From NCBI GenBank assembly GCA_049115715.1, contig JAGDZQ010000025.1, forward strand, positions 124,001-188,000: 64,000 bases of DNA. Direction: 5' to 3'. This document shows positions 53,921-61,291 of this stretch, in pieces. The notes beneath the pieces are model-generated. The model saw nothing but the letters and a program-made list of their open reading frames with translations. It made no database searches and had not been told where the DNA came from. Each line of letters opens with the position of its first letter. Positions within the stretch are counted from its first letter, which is position 1. The stretch comes from JAMZMI01 sp049115715 (GTDB lineage Bacteria; Bacteroidota; Bacteroidia; Cytophagales; Cyclobacteriaceae). The position numbers and the translations under genes were made by a program.

Positions 53921-54786
53921 CAAGTTTGATTGATGAGAGCTGGCCACTCAGACTCATGAATGTCTTGGACAGCAAATATTCAGGAAAAGGGGTGAAAGTT
54001 GCGGTATTAGATTCTGGATTGAATCTGGATCATCCTGATTTTAGAAAGGATCACATTGTAGTTAAAAACTTCATCCCCTCCGAAAGTTCAGCTAAAGATC
54101 TTTTTGGTCATGGGACACACTGTGCCGGCTTGATTGCTGGTTGTCAAAATCCGGGAAACTCAGCACGATATGGAATTGCTCCAGATTGTAACTTGTATGT
54201 TGGCAAGATCGTGAATCAAAAAGGTGTCGCCAACTCTCAAAATCTCATCGAAGGTGTGAATTGGGCCTTAGAAAATGACTGCAAGGTCATTCTTATAAGC
54301 TTGGGTTTGAGATCCGATATGAAATCTGTCTATTCAAAGGTTTTCAATGAACTAGCACAAAAAGCATTATCTCAAAATACAATCATTGTAGCTCCAGTGG
54401 GTAATCACAGCGATCGCTCTCTGGCAAGAAAATCGCCCATATCTCACCCTGGTAATTGCCCTAATGTGTTTTCTGTAACGGCTATTGACTGTGACGCGCA
54501 AATCTACAATCACGCAAATACGGATGTCTTCAAAGAATCCGATGAAATACAAATATGTGCACCTGGGGTCGATGTAAATAGCTCTTGGCATGAACAGCCA
54601 GCCTATTTACATAAGAGCGGCACTAGTGTAGCAGCAGCACTTGCAGCAGGGGTTTTGGCACTTTGGTTTGAGGCTTATCCCTCGCATGATGCAAAAGACA
54701 TTATCAAAAAGGCAAAACAAAACGCTAAGAAGGTAGACACTCAAAAAGACATAGGGGCTGGAATTATCCAAGCCCCTATTGTCTGA
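53911..54786 (+). CDS. Subtilisin-like serine protease without signal peptide
   Basis: This 291-aa peptidase S8 protein has the complete catalytic set: Asp34 (VAVLDSGLNLDHPDF), His67 (FGHGTHCAG), oxyanion Asn165 (APVGNHS) and Ser239 (SGTSVAAALAAG). The usual Pro after the Ser motif is replaced by Ala. Length is just the catalytic core, with no signal peptide, propeptide or C-terminal domain, so it probably acts in the cytoplasm. The start is TTG at 53911, overlapping the 2551-aa gene by 10 bases; Met16 (53956) is an alternative but would remove the usual start of the fold. The coupling suggests that it processes the giant proteins. Confidence 0.9.
   Translation: MEIASLIDESWPLRLMNVLDSKYSGKGVKVAVLDSGLNLDHPDFRKDHIVVKNFIPSESSAKDLFGHGTHCAGLIAGCQNPGNSARYGIAPDCNLYVGKIVNQKGVANSQNLIEGVNWALENDCKVILISLGLRSDMKSVYSKVFNELAQKALSQNTIIVAPVGNHSDRSLARKSPISHPGNCPNVFSVTAIDCDAQIYNHANTDVFKESDEIQICAPGVDVNSSWHEQPAYLHKSGTSVAAALAAGVLALWFEAYPSHDAKDIIKKAKQNAKKVDTQKDIGAGIIQAPIV
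54751..54783 (+). terminator. Terminator-like hairpin inside the end of the subtilase gene
   Basis: A perfect 9-bp stem ATAGGGGCT / AGCCCCTAT (54751-54759 and 54771-54779) with an 11-base loop is followed by TTGTCT. It lies in the last 12 codons of the subtilase gene. The T-run is short. Confidence 0.55.
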
Positions 54787-54932
54787 TGATTTTAACTTTG
54801 TCAAGTTTACTATTCCTTTCTTTAAACAACTATCAAACTGATTGGGTGTCCCCGAGCTTGTTGAAATTCTTCGAGTAATACGCTTCCAGAGCCTCAACAT
54901 GACAGCTATCACGAATTGACAAAGTAGGATTA

Positions 54933-55121
54933 TTAATTCGAATTGATAGGTTTCCCATTTTCAACGACCAACTCTTCTTCTAACACCTGGATCGCTCCCT
55001 GTATTCTAAGAACAGTCTCAGTAAGCTCTTGCTTTTTTATGGCAAGTTCGTTGAGTTGGTTTTTGCCCTTTTCTTCCTCTATTTTGAGGTCAGACAATCG
55101 TTTTTCAAGTTTTTCACGCAT
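54933..55121 (-). CDS. Small coiled-coil protein (62 aa)
   Basis: The sequence MREKLEKRLSDLKIEEEKGKN... is a heptad-patterned, charged helix over about 50 residues with a short polar tail. It starts 8 bases after the stop of the tail-fibre-like gene in the same direction, so it is most likely translated with it. It may be an assembly chaperone or small structural partner. Its length fits a real protein but homology is unknown. Confidence 0.6.
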   Translation of the reverse strand: MREKLEKRLSDLKIEEEKGKNQLNELAIKKQELTETVLRIQGAIQVLEEELVVENGKPINSN

Positions 55122-55129
55122 AGCTTCTA

Positions 55130-56704
55130 TTAATCAAATTCCCCAATTCTCACACTCTCCCACTGGCCTTTCACACCGCGCTCCAAAAGTTCACCTGGCT
55201 GATAAGTTACGCCTCTGGAAGGAGTGAAAATAAATATGTTAGATCTGTCAAAAAACATCTGACCAGGGTAAGCAAACTTATAATCGTCATGATCTAAAAG
55301 ATCATCGTCATCAACATACTTCAACACAACATTCTGAGCCTTCTTAGTTGTGATGATCTCTTCTGCATATAATGTACCATGAATAGCCGCATCGCCTTGC
55401 ACAGCCAACTTTAGGTTTTCTGGCTCAGTTATGTCAGTAAATTCTTTATACAAATCTTTGTATGCGGTGTTAGAGGTGATATCTTCAGGTTTTTCAACTC
55501 CAACGAACACATCCTTCTGTAGCGTTGTAGTGTCTTTCACTTTCAGTGTACCATCGATAAAAGTGTCTTTCATGTTTGTAGCTTGAAGGTTAGTAATACC
55601 CTTCGTAACATGTAATGCAACATCTGTTTCAGTAGCTGCTTCAATCACTTCATTGCCTTTCACGTTGAGCGTTCCAGCCACATTGGTATTCTTCAAGTTG
55701 GTAATACCTACAGTCACATCAAGCGCAACATCTGCCTCCTTTGCGGCAGCAATAGTTTCATTGCCATGAACAGCTAGCGTACCTGTTACATTGGTATTTA
55801 GCAGATTGGTAATGCCCTTCTTCACGTCCAATGCAACATCTCCAACTTTTAGTGCCTCGATGATCTCATTCCCTTTCACGGTAAGCGTTCCAGAGACATC
55901 TGTGTTTTTAAGCTTGGTTACACCCACATTTACGGTTAGTGCTACATCTGTAGCAGCAGCAGCCGTAATGGTTTCATTGCCATGAACAGCTAGGGTACCT
56001 GCTACATTCGTATTTAAAAGGTTGGTAATACCTTTCTTCACGTCCAATGCAACATCTCCGACTTTTAGAGCCTCGATGATCTCATTCCCTTTTACAGTAA
56101 GTGTTCCGGCTACATCCAGAGTACCATTGAAATTAGAAGCACCATTTACGGTGAGCTTACCATCGTTGGCAGTAGATCTTCCAATAGTAACTTCCCCTTT
56201 ATGGGTATCATCATCACTTAACCCTACTTCGAGCGTACAACAGAACTTGCCATGATCAGCTTCGAGTGTTCCATTAACCTTTAATAAGCCGTGTACGGTA
56301 GCACCACCTTTTAGATTGGAATGCCCCTCTACGGTTAAGTCTTGTACGCTCAAACCATGCTCAACCCACAGAAAATCCGTGGAGAGAAGGCCGTATACAT
56401 CCAATGATGGATTGAGCTTAACCAAACTAGGATCAAACTTCGAAGTATCGTATGATGGTTCTCCTGTTTTATCCCAACGATCACTTCCACTTCGAGTATC
56501 GTATTTTCCTACGCTGACAGTCCCTGCGCTATTAATAAATAAATTAGCAGTAGTTGAATTTTTAGAAGCGAATAAGTCAAGTCCGCTTACTGTGGTACTC
56601 TCTACTCTTTCTATAGCATGGTGGGCATCCTCGAAATAGAGGTTTTTGACTAGTAAATTTCCAAACAGATCTTTCTGATCCGGGCGGTCGGTTTTGTAAG
56701 GCAT
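55130..56704 (-). CDS. Tail-fibre-like repetitive protein (524 aa)
   Basis: This soluble protein has an N-terminal head (MPYKTDRPDQKDLFGNLLV..., residues 1-110), a shaft of Gly-Asn/Thr/Val beta repeats and a C-terminal cap (about 470-524, FAYPGQMFFDRSNIFIFTP...). The shaft includes five exact-length 36-residue tandem repeats (200-379), each of the type GTL(T/A)V(K/H)GNExI...DVALxVxxGITNL..TN. This is a phage-tail-fibre or adhesin-like trimeric beta-spiral pattern. No peptidase, chaperone or signal peptide is seen. It converges on the subtilase gene and may be the receptor-binding fibre of the large-protein system. The 465-base region upstream has no gene. Confidence 0.75.
   Translation of the reverse strand: MPYKTDRPDQKDLFGNLLVKNLYFEDAHHAIERVESTTVSGLDLFASKNSTTANLFINSAGTVSVGKYDTRSGSDRWDKTGEPSYDTSKFDPSLVKLNPSLDVYGLLSTDFLWVEHGLSVQDLTVEGHSNLKGGATVHGLLKVNGTLEADHGKFCCTLEVGLSDDDTHKGEVTIGRSTANDGKLTVNGASNFNGTLDVAGTLTVKGNEIIEALKVGDVALDVKKGITNLLNTNVAGTLAVHGNETITAAAATDVALTVNVGVTKLKNTDVSGTLTVKGNEIIEALKVGDVALDVKKGITNLLNTNVTGTLAVHGNETIAAAKEADVALDVTVGITNLKNTNVAGTLNVKGNEVIEAATETDVALHVTKGITNLQATNMKDTFIDGTLKVKDTTTLQKDVFVGVEKPEDITSNTAYKDLYKEFTDITEPENLKLAVQGDAAIHGTLYAEEIITTKKAQNVVLKYVDDDDLLDHDDYKFAYPGQMFFDRSNIFIFTPSRGVTYQPGELLERGVKGQWESVRIGEFD
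55568..56107 (-). repeat. Five tandem 108-bp coding repeats
   Basis: Five units of 36 codons follow without gap (residues 200-235, 236-271, 272-307, 308-343, 344-379). Units 1 and 3 are identical in protein except for the last residue, and units 2 and 4 are near copies, so the higher-order period is 216 bp. The DNA copies differ mainly at silent positions, showing selection on the protein and an older duplication of the pair. Confidence 0.85.
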
Positions 56705-57169
56705 AGTTTATAAGATTAGTTTAAATTCTATATAAAAATATCTCTAATTTATTGATTATTCATATATGATGGAATCATAATTGACCTAAAACTCAATTAA
56801 TTCATTCTGTACATCTGAATAACACTTATTGACTAAATTATCTTACAATTGGTGAAGAACTAAATACCTCAATATGGGTATTTATCAAGTGACGGTATTA
56901 ATTTTATGTGATAATATTTGACTTTTCTAAGAAATTCGAATCACCCATTGAAAAGTCGTCATCAACCTGAGTCACGAATCGCAACAAAGCTTCTATTTTC
57001 ATCCTCATGATATTGTATATCGTAGGATGAAAAAAACAGGAAGTTCAGGCTTAAAGTATTAACACCAATGCATACGTTGCGACGCAAATAAAAACTGTAA
57101 TAACAACACGATTTTAAAAAAGCAAAAGTCGAATTGAAAATCCATGTAGGATCAAATCATTCATGAATA
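56705..57169. other. Intergenic region upstream of the tail-fibre-like gene
   Basis: This 465-base AT-rich stretch shows no supported gene. It holds the upstream region of the tail-fibre-like gene on the minus strand and an inverted repeat at 56996-57033. No clear TAnnTTTG box was found directly before the ATG. Confidence 0.6.
56996..57033. repeat. Two-level inverted repeat
   Basis: Outer arms TTTTCATCCT / AGGATGAAAA (56996-57005 and 57024-57033) are perfect; inner arms GATAT / ATATC (57009-57013 and 57017-57021) are perfect around a TGT loop. There is no T-run after the stem on either strand, so it may be an operator or RNA structure and not a terminator. Confidence 0.4.
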
Positions 57170-57649
57170 CTACTGCAATGACATTGAAATTGCCTTAAAT
57201 GATGTTCCGTCAGATATTGAACAGCCAGAGCTTATCATATCAAAAATTTCTTTCTGACGCTCCTTGTTGTAAGCTTTGCTTGTGGTATAAATTTTAATTC
57301 CTTTCGGCGGATTCGCTATTGCCTCCTCGAAGAAATTCTCATTAAGAAAATCAACCTGCGCTTCGGCACCATTCATCCCTACCAGGACGATTTGATTTTC
57401 AAGACATTGAAATGTCTTAATATCAGATTTGCTTCTGTATTCCAAATATTTCACCTGTCTCAGTACTCCTTCCATGACTACATCACTGAACAAAGTAATC
57501 ATATCCTCCGCAGTATCTTCATCCTCCTCTTTGATTCTAACCCACTGGTCTGCTGTTATTCCATTTACCACCAAATAGTCTATAAATTCTTTTTGTAACT
57601 CAGTGAGCTCATCTGATGTCAGTGATCTATACTTTGGAACTATACTCAT
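57170..57649 (-). CDS. DUF6495-family protein
   Basis: I chose the ATG at 57649 (159 aa), where the sequence MSIVPKYRSLTSDELTELQKEFIDYLVVNGI matches the family's start; the frame extends 17 residues further upstream. Other family-like parts are the WVRIKEEDEDTAEDMITLFSD and LEYRSKSDIKTFQCLENQIVLVGM segments. DUF6495 proteins are short conserved cytoplasmic proteins of Bacteroidota of unknown function. It lies alone on the minus strand, downstream of the SiaC-like gene by about 119 bases. Confidence 0.8.
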   Translation of the reverse strand: MSIVPKYRSLTSDELTELQKEFIDYLVVNGITADQWVRIKEEDEDTAEDMITLFSDVVMEGVLRQVKYLEYRSKSDIKTFQCLENQIVLVGMNGAEAQVDFLNENFFEEAIANPPKGIKIYTTSKAYNKERQKEIFDMISSGCSISDGTSFKAISMSLQ

Positions 57650-57768
57650 GAGGGCAAATGTAGAAATAGTTATGCACTGGTTTAAAAAATCAATATGCAT
57701 TGAAACAAAAAAGCTACCTCAATAACGAGACAGCCTTTCCATTGAATGGTTCTTAATGTTTGATTCAT

Positions 57769-58164
57769 CTATTCACAATAGCTACGAATTTCGTATCGGA
57801 TACCCAGATCATTCATTTGATACTCCAGTGACTTTCGGTCAACATCTTCAACTTCATCATAATACCAATTAAGGCGAATATCCGTCTGATTTTTATCTAG
57901 AGATTTTATTCGTTTCAAGAAATTAACAAATCCATCATCTGATAATGAATCAAACTCTTCGAATGATATATTGACATTCAAAACATCTCCTCGATTGTTC
58001 AAATAATCATCTACCTGAGCATTGATTGTATTGTAAAAATCTGCACTTGCATCTGGGGCTCTTTTTCCAATGATGTCGAGTTTTCCTTGCTTTAAATCAA
58101 ATTCAACAAAGGGCGTAGAATTGGTTGGGTTAATAAAAAATGATGTTGGTGGTTCGTCTAACAT
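57769..58164 (-). CDS. SiaC/DUF1987-like regulatory protein
   Basis: I chose the ATG at 58164 (131 aa). The sequence TSFFINPTNSTPFVEFDLKQGKLDIIGKRAPDASADFYNTI follows the SiaC family pattern closely, and LNVNISFEEFDSLSDDGFVNFLKRI and RLNWYYDEVEDVD match its later core. In Pseudomonas, SiaC is a phosphoprotein acting between a kinase and diguanylate cyclase in biofilm control; no kinase or cyclase is encoded nearby, so only the fold is inferred here. Confidence 0.75.
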   Translation of the reverse strand: MLDEPPTSFFINPTNSTPFVEFDLKQGKLDIIGKRAPDASADFYNTINAQVDDYLNNRGDVLNVNISFEEFDSLSDDGFVNFLKRIKSLDKNQTDIRLNWYYDEVEDVDRKSLEYQMNDLGIRYEIRSYCE

Positions 58165-58482
58165 GGTCTTAAAATTAAGTGAGTAAAAAGTACATAGCTC
58201 CAATCAAGATAGTAAATTATTACCCCAATTAATAAAAAACGGTGTGTATAATCTGTAGTTTTCATGACAATTCCCACGCTAAGAAAAAAATACTTACAAA
58301 TAACGTATTCTAAACTGAACACAAAAATCTACATGATTAATCCCTGATAATTAATCTGTTGCAATCAACTGGTTAATGTGATAAAATAATTGCAACTTTC
58401 ATTCAATTAAGAATATAAAAGCAAGCTCATCGGGTATGAATTTTTCATACGTTTATGCCCTCAAGAGGAAGTAAATTTGTAG
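58165..58482. other. Intergenic region between SiaC-like and TolC genes
   Basis: This 318-base stretch has no gene. Apart from a small hairpin at 58434-58450 I see nothing in it. Confidence 0.6.
58434..58450. repeat. Small palindromic hairpin, downstream of TolC gene
   Basis: A perfect 7-bp stem GTATGAA / TTCATAC with a TTT loop lies 33 bases after the TolC gene end. It shares the 13-base core ATGAATTTTTCAT with the hairpin at 27000-27016. Confidence 0.4.
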
Positions 58483-59946
58483 TTAATCCTTCTCCGTATA
58501 GAGTAGGGAATCATTTAAGAAATCATAAAGAGTAAGTCTTCTTAACTCAAAATAAGCGTCCCAAAATTGACGCAGAGAATTTAGATAGTCTCGCTTAGCT
58601 TGATCCTTTTGCGTTTGAGCAAGATTGAGATTATCGGTAGTAGCCTTGTCTACCAGATATCGATTCTGAGTCACATTGTATCGCTCTTCTGCTACTTCAT
58701 CTGACTTTTTAGAAATCTCCACATTGGCACGCAGTACCTCAAACTGGCCAACCAACGTCATTATTTCTTGTTCAAAAGTTTGATTTTCCTGATCAAGTGC
58801 AAATTCAGTAAGTCTTTGATTCGCTTTAGCAGTCTGAATCCTGGACTTACTTCTACCCCAATCAATAATTGGCATACTTAAAGAGATATTCGCAATTTGC
58901 TCGTTGTTAGGATTGGCATATGATCCTGATAAATCACCAGCAGCTTGGTTGTATCCAAAAGAAGCTACAAGGTCTGTCTGAAAACGTCTGGATTTAGCCT
59001 GAGCTAAATCTCTTTCTGCCTCCATTCTTTCTCTTTCAAACCGAATAAAATCCGATCTGTTTTGCTGTGCGTAAAAAAGAGCCTCATCGAGTTGTATTTC
59101 AAATTCAGGTAATGTTTCAGGCTGCACAAGTTGCATAGGAAGGTCAGAGTCATCTCTCATGCCAATATATCTTCTCAATGAAAGTTTGGTTGTCTCCAAA
59201 TCCAATTTAGCTTGCATCAAAGCACGTCTGGAGCTAAGCATTTGCAATTCCACCTGCAAGAGAGCATCCTTGGATACGGTACCTATATTGTATCTACCTT
59301 CTTGAATCTTGTAATTCGCCTCGTTGTTTTTGAGATTGGTAGTGGCTATATGAAGATCGATTTGAGCGCTTAGGTAATTGAAATATAGATTGGTAGCTCG
59401 TTTTGAGATAAACTCCATTTCCTCCACAAAAGATCGCTTAGACTCTTCGTATCTAAGTGGTTCAGTCTTCTTATTCCATTTCAATTCATTAAATCCAAAA
59501 ATTGGCTGACGTAGGCTAATGTTGACAATGGTCGTTCGATAGCTATCATCAAAACCGTCCGAAATCAAATTTCCAAACTGATTCAGTCGACTATTGACAC
59601 TTATGGAACCGCCCGTTAACGCAATAGGTTGTGTTAAACCAAGATTCAAGCTGGAAGAAACTTGCTCTCTACTTTGAAATACAATTTGCCCACTATCAAG
59701 TCTGTTCTCAAAAAAGTCTCTGCTATATCCAGGAAGATTCCCGGATATCTCCAATGAAGGATTGTAATTGGCTTTAAACGATCGATACTGCCAATACTTA
59801 TTCTCTCTTCTGGTATCTGCAGCTTTAGAGGCCGTTGAATTCTCCTTCGCCAATTCAATTATATCGAATAATGTAAGCACATTGTCCTGAGCATAAGTTG
59901 CAGTTCCTACCAGTAAGAAAAATACCAATGTCAATATCTTATTCAT
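58483..59946 (-). CDS. TolC-family outer-membrane efflux protein
   Basis: This 487-aa protein has a signal peptide (1-20, ending ATYAQ) and the classic two-fold repeat of TolC: helices (NSTASKAADTRRENKY..., DLAQAKSRRFQTDLVASFGYN) and outer-membrane strands (VSSSLNLGLTQPIALTGG, IANISLSMPIIDWGRS). It would form the outer-membrane duct for the adaptor and permease encoded upstream. It overlaps the permease gene by 8 bases. The length and pattern are normal. Confidence 0.92.
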   Translation of the reverse strand: MNKILTLVFFLLVGTATYAQDNVLTLFDIIELAKENSTASKAADTRRENKYWQYRSFKANYNPSLEISGNLPGYSRDFFENRLDSGQIVFQSREQVSSSLNLGLTQPIALTGGSISVNSRLNQFGNLISDGFDDSYRTTIVNISLRQPIFGFNELKWNKKTEPLRYEESKRSFVEEMEFISKRATNLYFNYLSAQIDLHIATTNLKNNEANYKIQEGRYNIGTVSKDALLQVELQMLSSRRALMQAKLDLETTKLSLRRYIGMRDDSDLPMQLVQPETLPEFEIQLDEALFYAQQNRSDFIRFERERMEAERDLAQAKSRRFQTDLVASFGYNQAAGDLSGSYANPNNEQIANISLSMPIIDWGRSKSRIQTAKANQRLTEFALDQENQTFEQEIMTLVGQFEVLRANVEISKKSDEVAEERYNVTQNRYLVDKATTDNLNLAQTQKDQAKRDYLNSLRQFWDAYFELRRLTLYDFLNDSLLYTEKD

Positions 59947-61291
59947 ACCTTAATGATTGTATTGGGTTTTGTGAAGCTGCCTTTCGTGCAGGCGCAATGC
60001 CGAAGATCAAACCAACTCCTGCTGACACACCAAACGACAAGAGAATTGAGTTAAAAGTGATAACTGTAGGAATGCTCAAAATACCGCTCACCACAAAGGC
60101 CAATATCACACCGAGCAAAACTCCAAATAATCCACCAGTAACGCTTATCATCATTGATTCAAGTAGAAACTGATTTATGATATCACTTTTCATTGCTCCT
60201 AGAGACATCCTAAGCCCTATCTCTTTTATCCTTTCAAGGACCGATGCAAGCATAATGTTCATTATACCAATACCCCCAACTAAAAGTGAAATACAGGCTA
60301 TCGCAAAGAGAACACCATTGAATATGTCATTAGTTTTCTGTTGTTGCTTAAGAAGCAATTCGGGAATTTCTATCTCAAAATCAACAACATCATAGTGCTT
60401 GCGCTGAAGCATTCTAGATATAACATCCGCTGTGGGCTGCAGCATTTTTGTTTCTTTGACCTGCACCACCAACCGGTCTAGTTGATGGTAATTAACATTT
60501 TTCTCCACTTGCTGCTGAGCCTCATTGTTTCTTCGACCTCTACTGCCTGCATTTGCTTGCCTCAGCATTTCTTGAGTGATTTTTGATCGGTTTTTAAACC
60601 GCAAAAGCATAGTTTTGATAGGAACATATACATCCATATTGAAATCTCTAATCCCCAGATTATTGATACTCGATGAACTGATTAAGCGCTCATCTAATAT
60701 ACCGATGACTTTCAACCAGTTGTTTCCACATTTTAAATATTTCCCAATCGGATTTTGAGTTGGGAAAAATTTGGTTTTAATCGCTTTCCCTATGATACAG
60801 ACAGCCTCTCCTGATTCAAGATGTTCTGCATTGAATATCTGCCCTTCTACAATTTTAAAATTGAATATATCAAAATATGCAGGTCTAACCCCTACTACCT
60901 TTGCAGAACGTCTAATGCCATTTTTAATAATATAAGTATCTAAAATAATTTCAGGACTAATTTCCGTAATGCCTGGAATCGTTCTACTGATGGATTCTGT
61001 ATCACCACTAGATAGGCCTTTGGAAAATTTCTTGCCTTCACTTGTCTCACTGTCTTCTTCTACCAGATTTTCCTCTGATTGCTCTACGATGGGTTTGATT
61101 ACAATATTATTTACTCCAACAAGCTTAATCTGATCCAGTATTTCTTGTTGTGCTCCATTGCCAATTGCTAGCATTGAAATTACAGCTGCTACGCCGAATA
61201 TGATCCCCAAACCAGTAAGCAATGATCTTGTTCTGTTTGCCATAACTGCTTCAAAAGCAATCCACAGGCTCATCCACAATTTTTGACTCAT
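59939..61291 (-). CDS. MacB-like ABC transporter permease without ATPase domain
   Basis: This 450-aa protein has one N-terminal membrane helix (SLLTGLGIIFGVAAVISMLAIG), a periplasmic MacB-type core domain (about 45-310) and three C-terminal helices (about 315-445) of the FtsX type (SLLVGGIGIMNIMLAS, VTGGLFGVLLGVILAFVV). The ATPase part that is fused in MacB is absent, so a separate ATPase (not found in this window) must energise it. I use the ATG at 61291, which overlaps the adaptor stop by 1 base (TGATG); a TTG just before it (61294) is also in frame. Confidence 0.9.
   Translation of the reverse strand: MSQKLWMSLWIAFEAVMANRTRSLLTGLGIIFGVAAVISMLAIGNGAQQEILDQIKLVGVNNIVIKPIVEQSEENLVEEDSETSEGKKFSKGLSSGDTESISRTIPGITEISPEIILDTYIIKNGIRRSAKVVGVRPAYFDIFNFKIVEGQIFNAEHLESGEAVCIIGKAIKTKFFPTQNPIGKYLKCGNNWLKVIGILDERLISSSSINNLGIRDFNMDVYVPIKTMLLRFKNRSKITQEMLRQANAGSRGRRNNEAQQQVEKNVNYHQLDRLVVQVKETKMLQPTADVISRMLQRKHYDVVDFEIEIPELLLKQQQKTNDIFNGVLFAIACISLLVGGIGIMNIMLASVLERIKEIGLRMSLGAMKSDIINQFLLESMMISVTGGLFGVLLGVILAFVVSGILSIPTVITFNSILLSFGVSAGVGLIFGIAPARKAASQNPIQSLRYE

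Noticed and set aside
54607..54912. 101-aa minus-strand frame overlapping the end of the subtilase gene
   Set aside because: The frame runs through the conserved Ser motif region antisense and has no protein-family features.
55568..56107. Possible CRISPR array
   Set aside because: The repeats are 108 bp, contiguous, in frame and coding; there are no spacers.
35594..56704. Classification as contractile injection system, T6SS or prophage
   Set aside because: No sheath, tube, baseplate, spike, AAA ATPase, portal, terminase or integrase was recognised; only the fibre-like and LysM-like parts suggest a link.
56996..57033. Terminator
   Set aside because: The stem is good but neither strand has a T-run after the stem.
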